This document shows, one piece after another, positions 56,733 through 64,000 of a stretch of DNA of 64,000 nt. Under the pieces are notes generated by a model, which was not told the DNA's origin, did no database searches, and saw only the letters and a program-made list of their open reading frames with translations. Positions within the stretch are counted from its first letter, which is position 1; each line of letters starts with the position of its first letter. The position numbers and the translations under genes were made by a program. The DNA comes from Paraburkholderia fungorum (GTDB lineage Bacteria > Pseudomonadota > Gammaproteobacteria > Burkholderiales > Burkholderiaceae), in assembly GCF_902833645.1 (NCBI RefSeq), contig NZ_CADFGE010000003.1, positions 124,001-188,000 of the forward strand, given 5' to 3'.

Positions 56733-57179
56733 AACCTCTCAGGAATGCCACTTTCGTGGCCGTGCAATTCAGATCCAATGCCGGAGCAGCGAGCTCCCAT
56801 TCATTTCTTCGATCGATTATATGGGTCTTTATTGGCGCTTGCCGATCGGCCACCGGAACGCCTTATCGCGCCGCGCGAACAGGAATGTGAACGACTTTGC
56901 CAGCGTCTCGATCCACTTCGCGGGTTCCGTATTCCGCCGGCCCTCAGGGCCCCTTCCTTACAGATGGCTGTCTGAAAGCTCGTCGAGCGGACTGACTACG
57001 TGATCTCGTGCATCCCGCGCGTCACGTGCTCCAATCGGCCATGCTAGGCTACGCGTAGATTTCTTGCCGCATGGTATAAATTCCGCCGTCCGGACAAGAA
57101 ACATCGAAGTTCGGGTGGTCCGCATAATCCCATCCGCTCCCCTCGCTTAGGCTAAACGCAGGCGATATAAGGTGGATCG
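56733..57179. other. intergenic region between lpxA paralogue and RND operon
   Basis: This 447 bp divergent region supports no gene. It contains the extended -10 promoter at 57072-57080 and the 8 bp palindrome GTCCGGAC (57088-57095) at the predicted start of transcription. No regulator gene is adjacent to the pump. Confidence 0.45.
57072..57080 (+). promoter_or_regulatory. extended -10 promoter of the RND operon
   Basis: TGGTATAAA combines a TGn extension with TATAAA; the -35 is poor. Transcription would begin near 57087, directly on the palindrome GTCCGGAC, 93 nt before the first ATG. Confidence 0.5.
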
Positions 57180-58685
57180 ATGATCGACGTGAACCAGCGT
57201 ATTGTCGGGCGGCGGCGCCTGTACGTCGTGCTTTGCGGCTGCGCCGCGATGACGGGCTGCATGGTCGGTCCCAACTACCGCACGCCTGCCGCACCCGCTA
57301 CGGACACGTACACCGCCACGCCGCTGCCCGGGCAGACGGCCTCTTCGCCGGGGGCTGCCGGCTTGCCCCAGCGCTTTGTGCCGGGCGAGGACATTCCCGC
57401 GGCCTGGTGGGCGCTCTTTCATTGCGAGCCGCTCGATACCCTGATCCGCCAGGCCATCGTCAACAGCCCGAACATCGCCGCGGCGCAAGCCGCCTTGCGG
57501 CAGGCGCGCGAAAACTTCAAAGCGCAAGCCGGCGGCACTCTCCTGCCCAGCGTCGACGCGCAACTCGGCGCCACGCGCGAAAAACTGAACGGCATCGCGT
57601 TCGGCCAGCCTGGCGTGGTCGACGAGTTCAATCTCTATAACGCGTCGGTGAATGTGTCGTACAAGCTCGACGTGTTCGGCGGCGCGCGGCGCGAACTCGA
57701 AGCGTTGCGCGCACAAATCGATTACCAGGATTTCCAGTTGCAGGCCGCCTATCTCGCGATGTCCGCCAACATTGTGACCGCGGCCGTCAAGGAAGCATCG
57801 CTGCGCGCCCAGATCGACGCAACCGAGCGGATCGCCACGGAAGAAGACGAGCAACTCGGCGTACTCGGCAAACAGTTCGAACTAGGCGGCGTGGGCCGTA
57901 CCGCCGTACTCGCGCAACAGACCCTGCTGGCGCAAACCCGCGCCACGCTGCCGCCGCTGCAACAGCAACTCGACCAGGTCCGTCATCAGCTCGCCGTGCT
58001 GGCAGGCAAACTACCCAGCGACGCCGGCTTGCCTGAATTCAGGCTCGAGATGTTCTCGTTGCCCGAATCGCTGCCCGTGAGCCTGCCGTCGGCACTGGTG
58101 CGGCAACGGCCCGACATTCTCGCCGCCGACGCGTTGCTGCATCAGGCCAGCGCGCAAGTCGGCGTGGCGACCGCGGCGATGTATCCGCAGATCACGCTGT
58201 CCGCGAGCTACGGCGCGGAGGCCCTGACGCCGGCGCAGGTGTTCAAGGCCGGCAGCACGATCTGGAGCCTGGGCGCGGGCCTGCTGCAACCGGTCTTCCA
58301 CGGCGGCCAATTGAGTGCGCAGAAGCGCGCGGCCGAAGCGGCGTACGAACAGGCCGACGCGCAATATCGCGAAACCGTGCTGCTGGCTTTCCAGAACGTC
58401 GCGGATTCGCTGCGCGCGCTCGATCACGACGCGACCGGCCTGAAAGCGCAGACGGACGCCTGGCGCTCCGCCAGCGATTCGCTGGACCTCACGCGCGGGC
58501 AGTACCGCATCGGCGGCGTGAGCTATCTGTCGCTGCTCGATGCGCAACGCCAGTATCAGCAAACGGTGGTCAGTCTCGCGCAGGCCCAGGCATCTCGCTA
58601 CGCCGACACGGCGGCCCTCTTCCAGGCGCTCGGTGGCGGCTGGTGGAACGAGCCGGTGCCGGCCACCGCCGCAACAACGCATTGA
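57180..58685 (+). CDS. RND efflux outer-membrane factor (NodT/OprM type)
   Basis: The 501-residue lipoprotein has a signal ending near GCAAMTGCMVGPNYR (lipobox MTGC), the usual OprM opening VGPNYRTPAAP. Two OEP repeats follow, with FNLYNASVNVSYKLDVFGGA and LPSALVRQRPDILAADALLH. It is first in a pump operon rather than last, an order seen in some Burkholderiales. AAGGTGG lies a few bases before the ATG. Confidence 0.9.
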   Translation: MIDVNQRIVGRRRLYVVLCGCAAMTGCMVGPNYRTPAAPATDTYTATPLPGQTASSPGAAGLPQRFVPGEDIPAAWWALFHCEPLDTLIRQAIVNSPNIAAAQAALRQARENFKAQAGGTLLPSVDAQLGATREKLNGIAFGQPGVVDEFNLYNASVNVSYKLDVFGGARRELEALRAQIDYQDFQLQAAYLAMSANIVTAAVKEASLRAQIDATERIATEEDEQLGVLGKQFELGGVGRTAVLAQQTLLAQTRATLPPLQQQLDQVRHQLAVLAGKLPSDAGLPEFRLEMFSLPESLPVSLPSALVRQRPDILAADALLHQASAQVGVATAAMYPQITLSASYGAEALTPAQVFKAGSTIWSLGAGLLQPVFHGGQLSAQKRAAEAAYEQADAQYRETVLLAFQNVADSLRALDHDATGLKAQTDAWRSASDSLDLTRGQYRIGGVSYLSLLDAQRQYQQTVVSLAQAQASRYADTAALFQALGGGWWNEPVPATAATTH

Positions 58686-58784
58686 CGTAATCGGGCGGAA
58701 CATTCGCCGCACCGCTACTCGCAATACACGCAGTAAGAAACGAACCGTCCGGCGCTTCGCCCCATGCCGTGCAAGGACACAACG

Positions 58785-59936
58785 ATGACCGAAAGAAAAC
58801 CGATGACAAAGCGGATGGTGATCATGCTGATCTGTGTCGGCCTGCTGCTGGCCGCGCTCGTCGGCTTCAACCAGTTCCGCTCGTACATGATCGGCAAGTT
58901 CATGGCGAGCAACGCGGCGCCGCCCTCCACCGTCTCGGCGATCGTCGCCGGCTATCAATCGTGGCAACCGCAGCTTGCCGCGGTCGGCAGTCTGCGCGCC
59001 GTGCGCGGTGTCGACGTGACTACCGAAGTCGCGGGCCTCGTACGCGAGGTGGCGTTCCGCTCGGGGCAGGAAGCGAAAGCCGGGCAAGTTCTGGTCCGCC
59101 TCAATGCCGACAGCGACGTCGCGCTGCTCCAGTCATTGCAGGCCGCGGCCGAACTCGCGCAGACGGTCTACACGCGCGACAAGGCGCAATACGACATCAA
59201 GGCGATTGCCAAGGCGCAGCTCGACGCGGACGCCGCCGACCTCAAGGGCAAGAAGGCGCAGGTCGCGCAACAGGCCGCGCTGGTCGACAAAAAGACGATC
59301 CGCGCGCCGTTTGCGGGACGCCTCGGCATCACCACCATCAATCCAGGGCAGTACCTCAATCCGGGCGACGCGATCGTCACGCTGCAAGCGATCGATCCGA
59401 TCTATGCCGATTTCTATCTGCCGCAGCAACAGCTAGGCCAGCTCGCAATCGGCCAGACTATCGTGGTCGATACCAATGCGTATAGCGGGCAAACCTTCAC
59501 GGGCAAGATTCAGTCGATGAACCCGCGGGTCGACAGCGCCACGCGCAACATCCAGATCGAAGCCACCGTGGACAATCGCGATCGCAAGCTGCTGCCGGGC
59601 ATGTACGCGAACGTGAAGATCGACGCGGGCACCGCGCAGCGCTACCTGACGCTGCCGCAAACGGCCATCACCTACAACCCCTACGGCGCGACCGTGTTCA
59701 TCGTCAAGCAGGGCGCGCAACCTAACGCGCAGGGCAAGGCGCTACCCGTCGCGCAACAGGTGTTCGTCACGCCGGGGCCGACACGTGGCGATCAGGTTGC
59801 GATTCTTAAAGGTGTCGAGGCCGGCATGCAGGTCGTGACGAGCGGACAGCTCAAGCTCAAGAACGGCACGCCGCTCATCATCAACAACAGCGTGCAGCCG
59901 GCGGACAATCCGAATCCGGCGCCTCAGGAACAATAG
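58785..59936 (+). CDS. RND efflux periplasmic adaptor (AcrA/MexA type)
   Basis: The 383-residue membrane fusion protein has an N-terminal membrane anchor (MVIMLICVGLLLAALVGF) and lipoyl halves GLVREVAFRSGQEAKAGQVL and IRAPFAGRLGITTINPGQYL. The hairpin and beta-barrel contain DPIYADFYLPQQQLGQLAIG and MNPRVDSATRNIQIEATVDN. It lacks a lipobox, so it is anchored by its helix. AAGGA precedes ATG 58785. It lies 12 bp before the pump gene. Confidence 0.92.
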   Translation: MTERKPMTKRMVIMLICVGLLLAALVGFNQFRSYMIGKFMASNAAPPSTVSAIVAGYQSWQPQLAAVGSLRAVRGVDVTTEVAGLVREVAFRSGQEAKAGQVLVRLNADSDVALLQSLQAAAELAQTVYTRDKAQYDIKAIAKAQLDADAADLKGKKAQVAQQAALVDKKTIRAPFAGRLGITTINPGQYLNPGDAIVTLQAIDPIYADFYLPQQQLGQLAIGQTIVVDTNAYSGQTFTGKIQSMNPRVDSATRNIQIEATVDNRDRKLLPGMYANVKIDAGTAQRYLTLPQTAITYNPYGATVFIVKQGAQPNAQGKALPVAQQVFVTPGPTRGDQVAILKGVEAGMQVVTSGQLKLKNGTPLIINNSVQPADNPNPAPQEQ

Positions 59937-59948
59937 AGAGACCGCGCG

Positions 59949-62900
59949 ATGACATTCACCGATCTCTTTATCCGGCGGCCCGTGCTTGCGTCGGTCGTCA
60001 GCCTGCTGATCCTCGTACTCGGACTGCGCTCGCTCGCCGCCCTGAAAGTCAGCCAGTATCCGCAGACCGAAAACGCCGTCGTCACGATCAGCACCGCTTA
60101 CTATGGCGCGAATGCCGACACCATCGCCGGGTTCATCACGCAGCCGCTCGAAGCCGCGATCGCCCAGGCGCAGGGCATCGACTACCTGTCCTCGACCAGC
60201 ACCACCGGCGTGTCGACCATTACCGCGACGCTGCGCCTGAACTACGACGCGAACCGCGCGCTGACCGAGATCAACACGCAGATCCAGTCGGTGCGCAACC
60301 AGTTGCCGCCGCAGGCGCAACAGCCGGTGCTGACGGTGCAGGTCGGGCAGACCACCGACGCGATGTACATGGGTTTTTACAGCGACGTGCTGCCGAGCAA
60401 TAACGTCACCGATTACCTGCTGCGTGTCGTCAAGCCCAAGCTCGATTCGGTTGAAGGCGTGCAGACCGCCGAAATTCTCGGCGGGCGGCAGTTCGCGTTG
60501 CGCGCCTGGCTCGATTCGACGCGGCTCGCCGCCCATGGCGTGACGGCGAGCGACGTCTTTACTGCGCTCGGCAACAATAACTACCTCGCGACACTCGGCA
60601 CGACGAAAGGGCAGATGGTTAGCGTCGACCTGAACGCGGGCACCGACTTGCACACCGTCGACGACTTCAAGCAGCTTGTCATCAAACAGAAGAACGGCGC
60701 GATCGTGCGCCTTGAAGATGTCGCGAACGTCGTGCTCGGCGCCGACAGCTATGACTTCAACGTCGCGTTCAGCGGCAAACGTTCGGTGTTCATCGGCATC
60801 AAGGTCGCGCCGGACGCCAACATTCTCGATGTGGCCAAGCGCGTGAAGGCCATTTTTCCCGGCATGCAGAAACAGTTTCCGACCGGCATGACGGGGGATA
60901 TCGTTTATGACGCGACCGACTTCGTCAACACGGCGATTTACGAAGTCATCAAGACACTGGTCGAGGCATTGCTGATCGTCACCGTGGTGATTTTCCTATT
61001 CCTTGGCAGCTTGCGCGCGGTCATCATCCCGCTGATCGCGATGCCCTTGTCGCTGATCGGCACGTTCTTCGTGATGCAGCTACTCGGCTATTCGATCAAT
61101 CTGCTCACTCTGCTCGCGCTCGTGCTCGCGATCGGGCTCGTCGTGGACGACGCGATCATCGTCGTCGAAAACGTCGACCGTCACATGATGGAGGAAGGCA
61201 AGACGCCGCTCGAAGCGGCGCTGATCGCCGCGCGCGAACTCGGCGGCCCGATTCTCGCGATGACCGTCGTGCTGATCGCCGTGTATGTGCCGATCGGTTT
61301 TCAGGGCGGCCTGACGGGCGCCCTCTTCACCGAGTTCGCCTTCTCGCTCGCCGGCGCGGTGACGGTGTCCGGCGTGATCGCGCTGACCTTGTCGCCGATG
61401 ATGTGCTCGCGCTTCTTCCGCGCGGAGCAGGAGTCAGGGCGCTTCGCACGCTTCGTCAATCGCCAGTTCGAACGCGTTCATCGTGGCTACGGCCGTTTGT
61501 TGCACGCGACGCTCGACACCTGGCCCGTGTTTATCGTAATGGGCGCGTTGCTGCTCGCCGGTACGGTCTATCTGTTCATGACGTCGAAATCGGAACTCGC
61601 GCCGCAGGAAGATCAAGGAATTGTCCTATCGCAGATCCAGGGGCCGCCGAACGCGACCATTCAGCAAATGCAGACGTACGCCGACCAGGTATTCAACATC
61701 TCCAAAGCGTTGCCCGAATACTCGCAGATGTTCCAGCTTACCGGCGCGCCGACGCTGAATCAGGGCATCGGCGGCGTGCTGTTCAAGACATGGGACCAGC
61801 GCAGCAAGGGCGCAACCGCTTTACAGCAGGAATTGCAGCAGAAATGGAATCAGATTGCCGGGGCGCGCGTCGCGGCGTTCCAGTTTCCGCCGTTGCCGGG
61901 CTCACAGGGCTTGCCGGTGCAGTTCGTCATCAGCACGACCGAGCCTTTCGAGAATCTCAATGAAATATCGCAAACCGTCCTGCAAAAAGCCCGTGCGAGC
62001 GGGATGTTCTTCTTTGTCGACAGCGATCTCAAGCTCGACAAGCCGGAGGCGACACTCGTTGTCGACCGCGACAAGGTCGCCTCGCTCGGGCTTTCGCAGA
62101 GCGACGTCGGGCAAGCGCTCGGTTCGGCGCTCGGCGGCGGCTACGTCAACTACTTCTCGATTGCCGGGCGCTCGTATAAGGTGATTCCGCAGGTCTTGCA
62201 GACCGACCGCCTGAACCCGTCGCAGGTGCTCGACTACTATCTGCGCACGCCGGACGGCAGTGTCATTCCGGCCTCGACGATTGCGCATATCGAACACAAC
62301 GTCGTGCCGGAATCCATCAACCACTTCCAGCAGCTCAACTCCGCGACAATCTCAGGCGTGACCGTGCCGGGCGTGTCGCAGGGCGAAGTGCTTGCTTTTC
62401 TGCGCAAAGCGACTGCGGAAGCCGCGCCGTCGGGATATTCGGCAGATTACTCCGGGCTATCGCGGCAATTCGTGCAGGAGTCCGGCGGTTTCGTCATCAC
62501 GCTGCTGTTCGCGACGATCATCGTGTTCCTCGCGCTCGCGGCACAATTCGAAAGTTTCCGTGACCCGATCGTGATCCTGGTGTCGGTACCGATGGCGCTG
62601 TTCGGCGCGCTCATCTTCATCAACGTTGGCCTGACGACACTGAACATCTACACGCAGGTCGGGCTCGTCACGCTGATGGGGCTCGTCAGCAAGCACGGCA
62701 TCCTGATCGTGCAGTTCGCCAACGAACTGCAACACGCCGGCAAATCGAAGCGCGAGGCCCTCGAAGAAGCGGCGGGTGTGCGGCTGCGCCCGATTCTGAT
62801 GACGACGGCGGCGATGGTGCTGGGCGTCGTGCCGCTGGTGATTGCCTCGGGTGCGGGCGCGGCGGGCCGCAACGCGATGGGGCTGGTGATCTTCACGGGC

Positions 62901-63002
62901 CTGTCGATCGGCACCCTCTTCACGTTGTTCGTGGTGCCCGCGATGTATATGTTCCTCGCCGCCGATCATCATCGGGAAGCGGGTGTGCCGGAGGCGAGCT
63001 GA
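59949..63002 (+). CDS. RND efflux pump, inner-membrane permease (HAE1 type)
   Basis: The 1017-residue pump has 12 membrane helices in two RND repeats. The opening is FTDLFIRRPVLASVVSLLIL, and the proton-relay aspartates are D400-D401 in GLVVDDAIIVVENVDRH. The partner lysine K915 is in GLVSKHGILIVQFANE, where Asn is more common than His after SK. Large periplasmic loops suggest drug or solvent export. It resembles the MdtB/MdtC-MexW branch more than AcrB. Energy comes from the proton gradient. Confidence 0.93.
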   Translation: MTFTDLFIRRPVLASVVSLLILVLGLRSLAALKVSQYPQTENAVVTISTAYYGANADTIAGFITQPLEAAIAQAQGIDYLSSTSTTGVSTITATLRLNYDANRALTEINTQIQSVRNQLPPQAQQPVLTVQVGQTTDAMYMGFYSDVLPSNNVTDYLLRVVKPKLDSVEGVQTAEILGGRQFALRAWLDSTRLAAHGVTASDVFTALGNNNYLATLGTTKGQMVSVDLNAGTDLHTVDDFKQLVIKQKNGAIVRLEDVANVVLGADSYDFNVAFSGKRSVFIGIKVAPDANILDVAKRVKAIFPGMQKQFPTGMTGDIVYDATDFVNTAIYEVIKTLVEALLIVTVVIFLFLGSLRAVIIPLIAMPLSLIGTFFVMQLLGYSINLLTLLALVLAIGLVVDDAIIVVENVDRHMMEEGKTPLEAALIAARELGGPILAMTVVLIAVYVPIGFQGGLTGALFTEFAFSLAGAVTVSGVIALTLSPMMCSRFFRAEQESGRFARFVNRQFERVHRGYGRLLHATLDTWPVFIVMGALLLAGTVYLFMTSKSELAPQEDQGIVLSQIQGPPNATIQQMQTYADQVFNISKALPEYSQMFQLTGAPTLNQGIGGVLFKTWDQRSKGATALQQELQQKWNQIAGARVAAFQFPPLPGSQGLPVQFVISTTEPFENLNEISQTVLQKARASGMFFFVDSDLKLDKPEATLVVDRDKVASLGLSQSDVGQALGSALGGGYVNYFSIAGRSYKVIPQVLQTDRLNPSQVLDYYLRTPDGSVIPASTIAHIEHNVVPESINHFQQLNSATISGVTVPGVSQGEVLAFLRKATAEAAPSGYSADYSGLSRQFVQESGGFVITLLFATIIVFLALAAQFESFRDPIVILVSVPMALFGALIFINVGLTTLNIYTQVGLVTLMGLVSKHGILIVQFANELQHAGKSKREALEEAAGVRLRPILMTTAAMVLGVVPLVIASGAGAAGRNAMGLVIFTGLSIGTLFTLFVVPAMYMFLAADHHREAGVPEAS

Positions 63003-63107
63003 ATCACGCGATGCCAGCCCACCCTACCGGAGGGCATTCGCCAGCACGCACAGTCGCTCAATGGCATGATATCGCCCTCGCGTCCTCACTTTCGAACCCT
63101 CCCGAAC

Positions 63108-64000
63108 ATGTCCAACCTGATCGTCCACGGCGGCGTCCCGTTACGCGGGGAAATCACGCCATCCGCCAACAAGAACGCTGTTCTGCCGATCCTTTGCGCC
63201 ACGCTGCTCACCGATCAACCGGTGCGGCTGATCGGCGTGCCGGAGATCACCGACGTCAAGAAAATTCTCGAGATCTTTCGCACGCTAGGCAGCGAGGTGT
63301 CGGTGAATTTCTCAACCGGCATTCTCGACCTGCATCACCATGCAACCACCTTCGATCCGGCAACGCACAAGCTGCCTGAAGAGATGCGCTCGTCGATCAT
63401 GCTGGTCCCGCCCTTGCTCGCGCGCTTCGGCGTGGCTCGACTGGAGAGCGACGTGAAGGGCTGTACGCTCGGCGTGCGCGAGATCGACCCGCACGTCGAG
63501 GTGTTCGAGCGGTTTGGCGCCCATCTCACGCGCACCGACGATTCGCTGATCGTGCGTAACGACCGGCGCATGGTTGCAAACGATCACTGGCTGGACTACG
63601 CATCGGTCACGACCACCGAGAACTTTGCGCTGTGCGCGGCGGCCGCGCAAGGCACGTCGACCCTCGTCAACGCGGCGTCGGAACCTCACGTGCAGGAGTT
63701 CTGCCGCTTTCTTGCCATGCTTGGCGTGGGCATCGAAGGTATCGGCACGTCGCGGCTCAGCGTAACGGGCGGCGGGCGGCTCGGCGGTGGCGAGTTCCGC
63801 TTCAGCGAGGATTTTCACGAGATCGCCACGTTTCTTGCGCTCGGCGCCATCACCGGTGGCAACATCGCGGTGAAGAATTCCGCACCCGAACAATTCCCGC
63901 TGATCGACAGGACATTCGCGAAGTTCGGCGTCAACGTGGAGCATCGTAACGGTTGGTCGCGTGCGTTAAGCGACGGCCCGCTGCACGTGCGCCGCCCGTT
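63108..64000 (+). CDS. MurA-family enolpyruvyl transferase (5' part, cut by the window)
   Basis: 297 residues of a UDP-N-acetylglucosamine 1-carboxyvinyltransferase fold are visible. It has Lys22-Asn23 in SANKNAVLPILCA, MRSSIMLVPPLLARFG, and the loop KGCTLGVREIDPH with the candidate catalytic Cys119. Typical MurA reads GGCAIGARPVDLH in this loop, so it is a divergent paralogue rather than obviously the housekeeping murA. MurA catalyses the first step of peptidoglycan precursor synthesis. The frame is open to the right edge. Confidence 0.85.
   Translation, partial: MSNLIVHGGVPLRGEITPSANKNAVLPILCATLLTDQPVRLIGVPEITDVKKILEIFRTLGSEVSVNFSTGILDLHHHATTFDPATHKLPEEMRSSIMLVPPLLARFGVARLESDVKGCTLGVREIDPHVEVFERFGAHLTRTDDSLIVRNDRRMVANDHWLDYASVTTTENFALCAAAAQGTSTLVNAASEPHVQEFCRFLAMLGVGIEGIGTSRLSVTGGGRLGGGEFRFSEDFHEIATFLALGAITGGNIAVKNSAPEQFPLIDRTFAKFGVNVEHRNGWSRALSDGPLHVRRP

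Overview
The window looks like a chromosomal stretch from a GC-rich betaproteobacterium of the Burkholderiaceae, most likely Paraburkholderia, Burkholderia or Caballeronia. This is inferred from codon use, gene content (RND and FUSC efflux systems, MocR, LysR, ROK and AraC regulators, UPF0182, DUF1993 and CHRD proteins) and many small divergent regulator-target pairs. I see no rRNA, tRNA, CRISPR array, integrase or insertion sequence. The ORFs are densely packed and nearly all intact.

Layout. 0-5 kb: the end of a MerR/TipAS-type regulator, an MsbA-type ABC exporter, a MHYT sensor membrane protein and an Ala/Pro-rich lipoprotein. 5-10 kb: a tightly overlapping ytcA-mdtN-mdtO-mdtP-like tripartite efflux operon whose FUSC (mdtO-like) gene carries a frameshift in a CG run. 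10-15 kb: a GDSL esterase lipoprotein, then a permease plus ROK-kinase operon facing a ROK repressor, with an operator candidate between the -35 and -10 of the permease promoter. 15-24 kb: small metabolic genes and several divergent regulator pairs (GST/TetR, MarR with a membrane protein, PaiB/MocR), each with a palindromic operator candidate. 24-30 kb: a UPF0182 membrane protein, a CobW/ZNG-type zinc GTPase behind a convincing Zur box, a SRPBCC protein and a PAS-LuxR regulator. 30-35 kb: a minus-strand sugar ABC importer operon ending in an L-fuconate dehydratase with all catalytic residues. 35-45.6 kb: a FrnE-type DsbA protein, cupins, a class C beta-lactamase, an LCM-type methyltransferase, an SDR/AraC pair, small proteins and an epimerase/MmyB-like regulator pair.

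45.6-56 kb is the most coherent block. Two complete metR-metE divergent modules (cobalamin-independent methionine synthase with a LysR activator) flank an orphan cobF of the aerobic cobalamin pathway. They are followed at once by a cobalamin riboswitch and a BtuB-type TonB-dependent receptor. Methionine synthesis without B12, B12 synthesis and B12 uptake are thus side by side. The two metE promoters differ: metE2 has an exact TGAA-N5-TTCA MetR box and metE1 does not.

56-64 kb: a stand-alone lpxA paralogue, an OprM/AcrA/AcrB-type RND efflux operon behind an extended -10 promoter, and the start of a murA-family gene that runs off the right edge. I found no clearly undescribed molecular system. 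The best leads are the paired metR-metE/cobF/riboswitch block, the frameshifted efflux gene, and a set of regulatory palindromes read directly from the sequence.
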